From: Lactococcus ileimucosae
GTDB lineage: Bacteria > Bacillota > Bacilli > Lactobacillales > Streptococcaceae
Assembly: GCF_943193185.1 (NCBI RefSeq)
Contig: NZ_CALPDE010000017.1
Coordinates: forward strand, 1-45,485
DNA length: 45,485 bases
Direction: 5' to 3'
In this document: one piece after another, positions 26,786 through 34,774 of the stretch
Layout of the letters: every line of letters starts with the position of its first letter
Position numbering within the stretch: position 1 is the first letter of the stretch
Translations under genes and position numbers: made by a program
Notes under the pieces: model-generated
Databases searched by the model: none
Told to the model about the DNA's origin: nothing
The model's input: the letters and a program-made list of their open reading frames with translations, nothing else

Positions 26786-29542
26786 TTACCAAATCTTGAC
26801 GCTAAAGACTTCCTTAATACCCGATAAGATAAAGGTTGGTAAAGCTGGCACAAAGAGAACGAGGAGATAAACAGGCAAACTCAATGGCGCCGTTCCCATC
26901 ACAAGGTTGAAGAATGGAAGGATCGTTACTAAGAAGGAAGAAATTCCTGCAAAGACCACCGCAAGCACTAAACGAGGGTTACCAAATGGATTTCTTCGGA
27001 ATAAGGTTTGCGAACTTCTTGCATCAAAAACATGCCACAATTGCCCATAAACTAATGTTAAGAAGGCAACAGTTTGTGCTTCATTGCTTGACATGCCTTG
27101 TTTTGCTGCCCAAACAAAGGCTACAAAGACCATCAGACCCATGATTGTCCCACGTATCAAAACCCTCGACCATGTATAGTTGGCAAGGACAGACTCTTTT
27201 GGATCACGCGGTTTTTCATTCATAATGTCTGACTCGGCGACATCGTATCCCAGAGCAAAGGACGGTACGGCATCACTGACCATATTGACCCAAAGGACCA
27301 TTAAGGCTGTTAAAGTCGGTGTTGTATAGTCAACATTACCGATACTTACAGTGAAGAAAAGCAAGCCCAATATCAGGGAAAGCACTTCTGCGACATTGGT
27401 GGTCAACTCATGACGGATAAAGTTCTTAATGTTGGCGTAAATCGTTCTTCCGTTTTCAACTGTTTTTTCGATCGTCCTAAACTTGTCATCGAGTAATATC
27501 AAGTCGGCAGAGTCCTTGGTTACCTCAGTTCCCGCGATACCCATGGCTATACCAATATCAGCTGCTCTCAGGGCGGGTGCATCATTAACACCGTCACCTG
27601 TCATCGCCACAACTTCTCCGTGTTTTTGCAGTTGTTTCACTATTCTTTGCTTGTGTTCAGGAGAAACCCGCGCATAAACATTTGTCGTTTTAACGGCAGC
27701 GTAAAGTTCTTCATCTGTCATTTCTTCAATTTCGATACCTTTGATGACCTTAGCATCTTTTGCTTTTACAATACCTAGATTATAAGCAATCGCACGTGCT
27801 GTATTCTCATGGTCCCCTGTAATCATAACGACTTCGACACTGGCCTCTTGCAATGTTTTGACAGAGTCCTTAACTTCTTCACGGGCAGGGTCAATAATGC
27901 CTGCGACACCTGTCAAGATAATATCTTTCTCTAAATCTTCCAGCTTGCCTTGTTCTGCTTCTTCCTTGCTGAGGATACGGTAACCTACCGCCAAGGTACG
28001 CAAAGCTTCATTGGCATAGTCATTTACGGTAGTGATAAATTTTTGTTTTTCACTTTCTTCGGTATTTAATTCACCATCAATCAAAAGGGCACGACTTTTC
28101 TCAACCAGAACATCTGGCGCTCCCTTGATATAGAGAAGATAGTTGTCGCCTTTTTTGACAATGACACTCATTGTTTTACGGTCACTGGTGAAGGGCAGTG
28201 TCCTGATGAGCGCGTGCGATTCTAAAAGTTGAGTTTTTGTGCAGCCAGCTTTTTGCCCTAAAACAGTCAAGGCAATTTCAGTTGGATTACCAAAGGGCAC
28301 GAATTTTCCTTCAACTTCTTTGAGAGCTGACTCGTTACACAAAAGGGCGCCAGCGATAAAGGCCGAATACGAAGAAGCTTGCTCGTCTTCGGATAGACTA
28401 CGAATTTCCCCTTCTGGAGTATAGCCCAGACCAGAAACTTCATAGTATTGACCGTTTGTATAGAAATGTGTAACGGTCATTTCATTTTTGGTAAGTGTTC
28501 CTGTTTTATCTGAACAGATGTAGGAAGTACTTCCTAGTGTTTCCACACTGTTAAGTGACTTGATAAGCCCTTTATTCTTCGCCATTTTGGCAGCACCTAT
28601 CGTAAGAACAATCGAGAGCACAGCAGGTAAGGCATCCGGTATAGAGGCTACAGCTAAGGCGATAGAGGTCGATAAAACAGATGTAATTGATGTGATGCTT
28701 AATTCACCAGCTTGGATGATACCCACTACGAGGGTAAAGACAACAATACCGGCTGAAACTTGCATCAAGGTTTTGGTTAACTTATGAACCGTATTTTGCA
28801 GTGGCGACGTCCTGTTTTCAACTGCTTGAATCAGCTTGGCAATTTTACCAAGTTCAGTATGTTCCCCAACAGCCACAACGATCCCTAAACCTTGTCCACC
28901 AGAAACGCTTGAACCGGAGAAGCCCATATTATGACGATCACCTAGTTCTGTCGTCTCGAGAATAGCATCTGTGTGCTTGCTAATCGCATCTGCTTCGCCA
29001 GTCAAATGCGACTCGATAACTTGGAGCTCATTGGTTTCAATCCAACGGACATCTGCTTCGACAAAATCTCCTATAGAGGCTTTGACGATATCACCTGTGA
29101 CAAGTTCCGTTGAGTAGATTTTTTCAAACTGCCCATTTCGTAAAACGGTCACATAACGGTTGTTCATCTCTTTAAGTGCATTTAAACTTTTGCGCGCACT
29201 GATTTCTTGATAGAAGCCTAAAAAGGCATTGATAAGAATTAAGATTAAGATCGCAATGGCTTCATACATTGCTTCTAGACCATGCTTGCTGTCATTTTGA
29301 AAGTGGAAAGCATAGTAGGAGCTTACAAAGGAGAGAGCCACCGCTCCGAGTAATACAATTACGATCGGTTCTTTAAAACTGTTAAGAAATGTTGCTAAAT
29401 ATGATTCATCCTCTTCATCAGGAAGTTTATTTTCGCCATAAAGCTCTCTTTGCTTCAGGACTTGTTCATCAGTCAGACCTGTTTTTGGGTCCACCAGAAA
29501 CTCCGCAATAACTTCTTCTTTTGCTTTTTTATAAAATTCCAA
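26786..29542 (-). CDS. P-type cation-transporting ATPase (PMCA/Ca2+ or Mn2+ type)
   Basis: I start at the TTG 29540-29542, seven bases after AGGAGG; the family starts with this EFYKKAKEEVIAEF segment, while a 52-residue longer frame to 29698 would be leader RNA. The 918-residue protein has the actuator TGE motif (SHLTGEADAISK), the phosphorylation motif CSDKTGTLTKNE, TGDGVNDAPALRAADIG, and ten membrane helices. The type-II PMCA/SERCA pattern points to export of Ca2+ or, as in lactococcal YoaB, Mn2+. The metal cannot be fixed by eye. A terminator-like hairpin precedes the gene, suggesting regulation by attenuation. Confidence 0.93.
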   Translation of the reverse strand: MEFYKKAKEEVIAEFLVDPKTGLTDEQVLKQRELYGENKLPDEEDESYLATFLNSFKEPIVIVLLGAVALSFVSSYYAFHFQNDSKHGLEAMYEAIAILILILINAFLGFYQEISARKSLNALKEMNNRYVTVLRNGQFEKIYSTELVTGDIVKASIGDFVEADVRWIETNELQVIESHLTGEADAISKHTDAILETTELGDRHNMGFSGSSVSGGQGLGIVVAVGEHTELGKIAKLIQAVENRTSPLQNTVHKLTKTLMQVSAGIVVFTLVVGIIQAGELSITSITSVLSTSIALAVASIPDALPAVLSIVLTIGAAKMAKNKGLIKSLNSVETLGSTSYICSDKTGTLTKNEMTVTHFYTNGQYYEVSGLGYTPEGEIRSLSEDEQASSYSAFIAGALLCNESALKEVEGKFVPFGNPTEIALTVLGQKAGCTKTQLLESHALIRTLPFTSDRKTMSVIVKKGDNYLLYIKGAPDVLVEKSRALLIDGELNTEESEKQKFITTVNDYANEALRTLAVGYRILSKEEAEQGKLEDLEKDIILTGVAGIIDPAREEVKDSVKTLQEASVEVVMITGDHENTARAIAYNLGIVKAKDAKVIKGIEIEEMTDEELYAAVKTTNVYARVSPEHKQRIVKQLQKHGEVVAMTGDGVNDAPALRAADIGIAMGIAGTEVTKDSADLILLDDKFRTIEKTVENGRTIYANIKNFIRHELTTNVAEVLSLILGLLFFTVSIGNVDYTTPTLTALMVLWVNMVSDAVPSFALGYDVAESDIMNEKPRDPKESVLANYTWSRVLIRGTIMGLMVFVAFVWAAKQGMSSNEAQTVAFLTLVYGQLWHVFDARSSQTLFRRNPFGNPRLVLAVVFAGISSFLVTILPFFNLVMGTAPLSLPVYLLVLFVPALPTFILSGIKEVFSVKIW

Positions 29543-29628
29543 AAGATTCCTCCTTGTGTTTTCGACAGTTAGGGTTACACTTCGCTTTTTCCTAGAGCGT
29601 AGCAACCTAGAGAAAAAAGAATGTAAAC

Positions 29629-29696
29629 AAAAAGGGCGCAAGCTCTCAAAAAATCTCCTCCTTACCCTCGGAGGAAATCTCTTGAAGCTTGCGCCC
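29629..29696 (-). promoter_or_regulatory. Attenuator-like hairpin in the P-type ATPase leader
   Basis: GGGCGCAAGCT and AGCTTGCGCCC form an 11-bp outer stem, with an inner TCCTCC/GGAGGA pairing, and on the minus strand TTTTTG follows. It lies about 90 bases before the TTG start; a TATAAT (29760-29765) upstream is a possible -10. The position fits transcription attenuation by a metal or protein. The leader does not show the YybP/YkoY (Mn) aptamer core. Confidence 0.6.
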
Positions 29697-29870
29697 AACC
29701 TATATTTATCGTCTATTTAGTTTTGAGTGAATGGATAAAACTCCCAAACACGTCCTTTTATTATATCATAATCTTAGGATTTTTTAAAATTTTTTTAAGC
29801 ATTTTGTTTTGCATATCACTGCAAGACTTTTCCAGATATTCGCCTCTGAAAAATCACTGGGTTATTATTT

Positions 29871-31640
29871 CTATATGTTTGATGTCCATGCACCGTCTTG
29901 GTCGCGGAGGATAAGGGCGGGCCACTGTCCTGCTATCGCTGAGTTCGTCGCATTCCAATGATTGATTACATTAAATGTTCCTGTTGAAGCACCTGATGGC
30001 ATTACGATCCAAGGATGCCACTCCCCAAATGGCGTTCGTGTTGTCCCTACATTCGTACGTGAAGCCATAGTCGGAAAGGCCTTTCCAGGTCCCGAAAGAT
30101 GATTGACTTCTGCTACAGAAAGGGCAAAGGCCTTCTTCTCGCCGTTAGGGTCAACTGCCGCAAAGTCATTTTTCAAAGCAGCCGTAAAGGCTGGATTTTC
30201 AAAGTCTAAAATAAAAGCATGAGGTGTTCCTACAACGGGAATCCATCCACTGGCCCATTCTGAAGAATTAGAAAACCAATTTTCACTGATATGTGCATCC
30301 GGCCCCACTCCAGTAAATTCTTTTTGCACAGGTTGAACTTGACGACGAACAACACTTGGCAGATTATTATGCCAGTTCTTCATAGCATTATCCAAAGTTG
30401 AGTCATTATAGTTATCCGTTGCAGGATTGATATTCCATTGGCTATTGAACTGAGCTGCAACTGCGCCGATCAAGTGATTCCCGTCTCCCTTGTTTTCAAG
30501 GTAACGGTATTCAATACCCCGCATATTGAATGTTTGACCCGGTGTCATTTCGCCTAGGATTGGCATACCGCTGCGGACTTCATCCACCAGCTGCTTGGCA
30601 AGGGCGCTGTGCTCCTCGTTGCTGCCTTCCCACAGGGCTGCCACATCGCCATCTGTGTTGGCGACCATATTGGCAACAGCTTTAATCCCGTAATACAAGT
30701 CCCCTCTGAGTCCTCCTATGGCAAGAGTGGCTTGGTCAAGAAGGAAAGAGGTCGCTTCCTCTGGAAAGAGCAGGTTGGCCCAGTAAGCCCAACCTGTTTG
30801 GGGATCCACCACCCAGAAGTTCCCCACACGATCTTGCACTGGCAAGGCATTCCATTGGCTGAGCAACATAACCGGCTGGTCTTGGAGGACGGTCTGGCGA
30901 GCCGTGTGTGTCCCGTCTTCTGTATCAGGCGGTGTCCCTAAAATAGAAGTGGCTGTACTGCCGTTGGTCCAGTAGCCATCTGTCCCGTTTCCGGGATGGG
31001 TGACCCCTGTGGCCTCTGCTCCGGCATTGGTTCCGTTGGCGCTGACAGAGGTATCGGCCTCTTCGCCCGACTGAGTCCAGTCACGCCCGTCGCCTGCAGC
31101 AGCTGTCTTGTGGTTGTCGCGGGCACGGTTAAAAGTCGGCATGAAGTAAGGAGCATTCAGCTGACCTGAGCCGTCTGTGGCTGCGCGGGGCTGCCAACCG
31201 ACAGTCCAGCGGGCACGGGCGTTGAAGACGGCACCCGGTCCGACACGTTGGCCAACTGTGTTGCCCGAGGCTTCTGGTGTCCAAGGGGTCCATGTCCCGG
31301 TGTCTTCCTTGATGGGTTGAACCGCGTTGCCTTCTGCCACCTCTTGTGGGTCGGCTTGGACTAAGGACTCGCCATTGATTTCCATGTATTCGAGGAGCTT
31401 AACGCGCACCAAGATAGGCGCATCGCCAAAGTTCTCCGCGAAGACATCCTTGTTACCTGAGGCGCGGTCAAAGTAGTCGTGCAGGCGCCCAACTTCTTCA
31501 AAGTTGACACTGACACTGCGGTCATTGATGGCCCGCTGTGTGAAGGAGAACCATGCGAAGGTTCCTGAGATGAGCAGCAAGACTGACAATATGGCTAAAA
31601 GGATTCCTAGTTTTTTCCTGTTTCTGTTTGTTGCGTGCAT
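29871..31640 (-). CDS. SipW-type signal-peptide surface/secreted protein, BsaA/TasA-like
   Basis: The 589-residue protein starts with a basic region and a hydrophobic segment (LGILLAILSVLLLISGTFAW) ending before the GTFAWFS cleavage region that resembles SipW-dependent signals of TasA, camelysin and BsaA matrix proteins. The mature part opens with the family-like VSVNFEEVG and FGDAPILVRVKLLEYMEI. The rest has no recognised enzyme motif, many W/N/G residues and no LPXTG. Secretion and matrix/fibre formation are inferences; no sipW gene is in the window. The 5' third is GC-rich (38 of 60 bases at 31021-31080) while the 3' part is AT-rich (19 of 60 at 30361-30420), so the gene may be mosaic. Confidence 0.7.
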   Translation of the reverse strand: MHATNRNRKKLGILLAILSVLLLISGTFAWFSFTQRAINDRSVSVNFEEVGRLHDYFDRASGNKDVFAENFGDAPILVRVKLLEYMEINGESLVQADPQEVAEGNAVQPIKEDTGTWTPWTPEASGNTVGQRVGPGAVFNARARWTVGWQPRAATDGSGQLNAPYFMPTFNRARDNHKTAAAGDGRDWTQSGEEADTSVSANGTNAGAEATGVTHPGNGTDGYWTNGSTATSILGTPPDTEDGTHTARQTVLQDQPVMLLSQWNALPVQDRVGNFWVVDPQTGWAYWANLLFPEEATSFLLDQATLAIGGLRGDLYYGIKAVANMVANTDGDVAALWEGSNEEHSALAKQLVDEVRSGMPILGEMTPGQTFNMRGIEYRYLENKGDGNHLIGAVAAQFNSQWNINPATDNYNDSTLDNAMKNWHNNLPSVVRRQVQPVQKEFTGVGPDAHISENWFSNSSEWASGWIPVVGTPHAFILDFENPAFTAALKNDFAAVDPNGEKKAFALSVAEVNHLSGPGKAFPTMASRTNVGTTRTPFGEWHPWIVMPSGASTGTFNVINHWNATNSAIAGQWPALILRDQDGAWTSNI

Positions 31641-31733
31641 TTTATTTCTTCCTTGTATTTCAAATTTTATGGATATGAGAAGTTTTATGACTTTGGGGTC
31701 AAAAACGATTATTTTTTAGCTTTAGTGCAGGGC

Positions 31734-31763
31734 AAAAAACGTCCCAGTTATCCGGAACGTTTT
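31734..31763 (-). terminator. Terminator-like hairpin in the leader of the surface-protein gene
   Basis: AAAACGTTCC can pair with GG-ACGTTTT around an eight-base loop (one mismatched or bulged base) and a T-run follows on the minus strand. It lies between the microsatellite and the ATG at 31640, so a transcript from 31854-31882 must read through it. Attenuation is possible. Confidence 0.5.
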
Positions 31764-31795
31764 GGTGCATACGAAAAAGAAGGGAAATCTACCGC

Positions 31796-31850
31796 CTGTT
31801 GTTGTGTTGTGTTGTGTTGTGTTGTGTTGTGTTGTGTTGTGTTGTGTTGT
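31796..31850. repeat. Pentanucleotide microsatellite, GTTGT x10
   Basis: Ten perfect tandem copies of GTTGT (31801-31850; ACAAC on the minus strand), plus a partial copy at 31797-31800. It begins at most a few bases after the -10 at 31854-31859, so the transcript start falls in or beside the repeat and the leader begins with it. Slippage in steps of 5 bp would vary the leader. Confidence 0.95.
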
Positions 31851-31853
31851 CTG

Positions 31854-31882
31854 ATTATAAGTCATTGGGGGTGTTTCTCCAA
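31854..31882 (-). promoter_or_regulatory. Promoter of the surface-protein gene
   Basis: TTGGAG (31877-31882) and a perfect TATAAT (31854-31859) are 17 bases apart on the minus strand. The predicted start (about 31847) is inside the GTTGT repeat. The gene start is about 207 bases downstream. Confidence 0.65.
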
Positions 31883-32295
31883 ATACAATGGTATCTCTCA
31901 TCATATTTTAACATGTTGCTTAATATTTATGAAATGTTATCATAATGTTTTGTTATGCTAATGACTTTATCAGAAATTTATTTATTCCTCTTCTAAGTTT
32001 TTACATTTTCAATCATCGGTCAGCTTATTGGGAAAGATATAAAAAAGTCCTTTAAATACTGTATCTTATAGAGATTGGGGCTGCTTTTGAAGTTTCATCT
32101 TGAATTTTTCTGTTCCTGCATCTGAAATGAGAAATTATTTTTCACCTCCAAAGTTTATAGTATCGGGCTACTTTTGGATGGAACTCCTGGGCTTTCCGAT
32201 ACTGTTCAACAAAAAAAGGACTTCACAAATAGTGATAGCCCTGAATGTTCAATCTTAATTAAGCACTCTAGGAATCAAAAATCTTTTTCAATCCC
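31883..32295. other. Intergenic stretch, no intact gene seen
   Basis: I found no intact frame with a ribosome site and no RNA family in this 413-base region. A short minus-strand frame near 32170-32210 (EQYRKAQEFHPKVARYY) reads like a protein fragment but is flanked by stops and has no recognised source; it may be a remnant. Confidence 0.4.
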
Positions 32296-32868
32296 CTAGT
32301 TGTAAACTACCCAGCTTCCCGCAGGGAGTTGACTTGCCATTTCGATTTGCTCAGCAAGTGTCATGCCAGCATATTCACCGTGACCTAACAGTTGGAAACA
32401 GCCATAGGCGCCTGAACTTGCATTTGCAACATCTACACGGCCATTGGACTCATGCTCGATGATATAGGCCCATTCACTTGCAGAATAGCCTGCTGCATTT
32501 GCAGTGTTAGCAGCCATATGGTTGGCAAGAGCTTCTATATCTACCTGACCAGATGTTTGACTTAAGTCAAGTTCAGATACAGACTGTGCTACTTTAGATT
32601 TAGCAGGTTGTTTTTCAACTTTTTTGGCAACTGCAGGCGCTTTTCCTAACAAAATGTTATTAACTTCTGTTTGTACAGCTTCAAAGTCAAAGCCTTTGCG
32701 TGTAAGCAAAGTGACACGTTCTTGGCCTGTACCATAGTTACCGTTAATAACTTCTAATGCTACATCACGTGTAGATTGTTTTGGCATATCCGCATGAACC
32801 ATGCCAGTACTATTAAACATAAATGAAGCAATGATACCAGTTGAAAGAGCAACTTTACTGAATTTCAT
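32296..32868 (-). CDS. Secreted Cpl-7 (CW_7) plus transglycosylase-like protein
   Basis: The 190-residue protein has a signal peptide (KFSKVALSTGIIASFMF, cleaved near VHA-DM), then a CW_7 wall-binding repeat (about 30-73: ALEVINGNYGTGQERVTLL, then RKGFDFEAVQTEVNNIL), a linker rich in Lys/Ala/Ser (about 75-105), and a C-terminal transglycosylase-like domain (about 125-190) with WAYIIEHESNGRVDVANAS, GAYGCFQLLG, where Glu in 'EHESNG' is the likely catalytic acid, as in IsaA/SceD-type proteins. It probably cleaves or binds peptidoglycan outside the cell. AAAGG precedes the ATG. Confidence 0.8.
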   Translation of the reverse strand: MKFSKVALSTGIIASFMFNSTGMVHADMPKQSTRDVALEVINGNYGTGQERVTLLTRKGFDFEAVQTEVNNILLGKAPAVAKKVEKQPAKSKVAQSVSELDLSQTSGQVDIEALANHMAANTANAAGYSASEWAYIIEHESNGRVDVANASSGAYGCFQLLGHGEYAGMTLAEQIEMASQLPAGSWVVYN

Positions 32869-33168
32869 TTAGACCTTTCGATTTCGCCACTAAGAATATT
32901 CCATAGAGTGTTGTTCAATCGTGAACCCCCGTATATACCCTATCATCATGGTTACTTCCCATACACATCATAAAGTCTTGAACGCTTGTGTAGGATTACC
33001 GTAAGCAGTTTAACGTCATTGCACGTTATGGACGTGTATCTTAAAGAAAATTCAAATTTCTGTCTGCCGCGAATTTACAAAAATAAAAATCCTCTCAATT
33101 TAAGCTACATTATTTGAATAGATGATGTTAAATTTTATGTTTAAATTTATTTCACTCACAGGGGACTT

Positions 33169-33201
33169 ATTATATGCTCTTTTCCTTAAACTTAACTTAA
33201 A
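33169..33201 (-). promoter_or_regulatory. CiaR-type promoter upstream of the wall-protein gene
   Basis: On the minus strand two TTTAAG hexamers (33196-33201 and 33185-33190) are separated by exactly five bases, and a perfect TATAAT (33169-33174) lies ten bases after the second. This matches the streptococcal CiaR direct repeat TTTAAG-N5-TTTAAG in both spacing and -10 distance. It is about 300 bases before the wall-protein gene; no intact gene or clear terminator was seen between, so it may drive that gene through a long leader or make a small RNA. Confidence 0.55.
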
Positions 33202-33446
33202 AAATTTTTTCCCGAAAAGAAAATAAAAGATATTCATAAATAAAAAAATTCAGAGGAGTAAGACTACAAAAACATAAAAATATATCCTAAAAACACCTGT
33301 TTAATGCGCTTTTAGTCGATTTAAGAAAGTATTGAATAATCTTTTTAATTAAAATATGTTAGAAACTTTTCAAAAAAACTAGCGAGGTTTTTTTACTTTG
33401 TTTTTTGTTTCAGTTAAGATAACTTATGTTACAATGTATACTTATA

Positions 33447-33546
33447 TAAAAAACTCCACATCTGCGGGCAAAGAGCCAATGCACAGATATGGAGTACTTA
33501 GACAAAGGCAATTACTGAAATACTATTTCAACACTGCTTTCCTCTT
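33447..33546 (-). ncRNA. Candidate free-standing small RNA between potD and the wall-protein gene
   Basis: A minus-strand promoter (TTGTAA 33575-33580, TATAAT 33553-33558, 16-base spacer) is followed about 50 bases later by a hairpin ACTCCATATCTG/CAGATGTGGAGT (33453-33495) with a 19-base loop and a TTTTTTATA tail. The predicted RNA is about 100 nt, starts past the potABCD terminator and has no convincing minus-strand frame. A plus-strand promoter may face it. No known family was recognised. Confidence 0.5.
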
Positions 33547-33654
33547 ATGTTGATTATATCACTAAATGAAGGGCTTACAAAATGTATTACAAAGATGAAT
33601 AAAAAGTTTCATCTGTGATTTTTGGGAAAATGATGCAAATCTAACGCAGTTTAA

Positions 33655-33690
33655 GCAAAACAGCTCAATCATAAGACTTTGAGCTGCTTT
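33655..33690 (-). terminator. potABCD terminator
   Basis: CAGCTCAA (33661-33668) and TTGAGCTG (33679-33686) pair around ten bases, with T's on the minus strand, at the potD stop. Confidence 0.75.
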
Positions 33691-33691
33691 A

Positions 33692-34759
33692 TTATTTATT
33701 CATCTTAAACTGAAGATAAAGGTCATTATACACACCCGTCCAATAAGGCCCAAGGTTAACATAGACTTCATCTTCTTTGATCAGTGCTTCATCAGGATAG
33801 TAGGCTTTGTCTTCACGTACTTCTGCGGGAAGGAGCGCTTCAGCTTTTACATTGGGTGTGGAATAACCAACGTACTCAGCATTGGCTGCTGCATTTTCTG
33901 GTTCTTGCATGAAGTTGATAAAAGCATAGGCAGCTTCAGGGTTTTTGCTGGTTTTGGGGATAGCCAGATTGTCATACCAGATATTTGTACGCGTAGGTAC
34001 TACATAGTGCAAATGTTCGTTGCTTGAGGTCATCTCTGAGGCTTGACCGCTGTAAACGACGGCTAGAGGTGTTTCGTTATTAATCATATAACTCATGATT
34101 TCATCGCCGAGAATGGCTTTGACATTGGGGGTAAGTTGCAGCAGTTTGTTATAAGCACGCTCAATCTCTGACTGGTTCGTCGTATTCACAGAGCTTCCTG
34201 TGGCGATTAAGCTCATGCCCATCACATCTCGACTACTGTCTGTGAGAAGGATTGAATTTTTGTAGTCTTTAGACCAAAGGTCCTCCCATTTTGTGGGCGG
34301 GTGAGTGATGTATTTATCATTATATACAATCCCCAAAGTCCCCCAGAAATAAGGCACGGAATAAGTGTTTTTAGGGTCAAATGCCGCATCCAAGAGCTTA
34401 GGATTATCATAATCAAGGTTTTTAATCTTGGTGTGATCTAAAGGAAGCAAGAGCTTTTCTTTGGCCATTTTTTGTACCATATACTCACTGGGCACCACAA
34501 TATCGTAAGCTGTACCGCCTTGCTTAACTTTAGAATACATGGCTTCATTGGAATCAAATGTCACGTAATTGACCTTGTAGCCGGACTCTTTTTCAAACTT
34601 TGTGAGGAGTTGTGGATCAATATACTCGCCCCAGTTAAAAATAGTTAAGCTGTTGGCAGTAGTTGAAACGCCTGTAGCAGCGGACATCCGCCAAGCTGTA
34701 ACGCCAAGAAGGACAGTGATTGCTAGAATCCCTGTAAGAAAATAGATTAATTTTTTCAA
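33692..34759 (-). CDS. potD: Spermidine/putrescine-binding protein PotD
   Basis: The 355-residue protein has an N-terminal hydrophobic segment (LIYFLTGILAITVLLGVTAW) without a lipobox Cys, so it is probably membrane-anchored or exported by cleavage, and the PotD motifs TIFNWGEYIDPQLL, YDIVVPSEYMVQKM, TYSVPYFWGTLGIVYN and AAYAFINFMQEPENAA. It captures polyamines for PotABC. It is the last gene of the operon, 15 bases after potC. Confidence 0.95.
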   Translation of the reverse strand: MKKLIYFLTGILAITVLLGVTAWRMSAATGVSTTANSLTIFNWGEYIDPQLLTKFEKESGYKVNYVTFDSNEAMYSKVKQGGTAYDIVVPSEYMVQKMAKEKLLLPLDHTKIKNLDYDNPKLLDAAFDPKNTYSVPYFWGTLGIVYNDKYITHPPTKWEDLWSKDYKNSILLTDSSRDVMGMSLIATGSSVNTTNQSEIERAYNKLLQLTPNVKAILGDEIMSYMINNETPLAVVYSGQASEMTSSNEHLHYVVPTRTNIWYDNLAIPKTSKNPEAAYAFINFMQEPENAAANAEYVGYSTPNVKAEALLPAEVREDKAYYPDEALIKEDEVYVNLGPYWTGVYNDLYLQFKMNK

Positions 34760-34774
34760 GAGTGCTGTCCTTTC

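Noticed and set aside
29543-29698. N-terminal extension of the P-type ATPase to an ATG at 29698
   Set aside because: It would translate the terminator hairpin and is not like the family; a TTG with AGGAGG fits the family start.
29619-29760. Mn-sensing yybP-ykoY riboswitch before the P-type ATPase
   Set aside because: The conserved GGGGAGUAG and related cores are absent; only a terminator-type hairpin is seen.
30609-31156. Other-frame ORFs within the surface-protein gene
   Set aside because: They are explained by the high GC of this part of the gene and lack starts with ribosome sites.
31722-31904. Minus-strand 60-residue ORF across the GTTGT repeat (TQHNT repeats)
   Set aside because: It starts upstream of the likely -10, has no ribosome site, and its composition only reflects the microsatellite.
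31635-31961. Plus-strand ORF with CCVVL repeats
   Set aside because: It is a translation of the microsatellite with no ribosome site.
33447-33546. tracrRNA or Fst-type toxin RNA
   Set aside because: No cas genes or CRISPR repeats in the window, no Fst-like peptide in the segment, and no match to known tracrRNA sequence.
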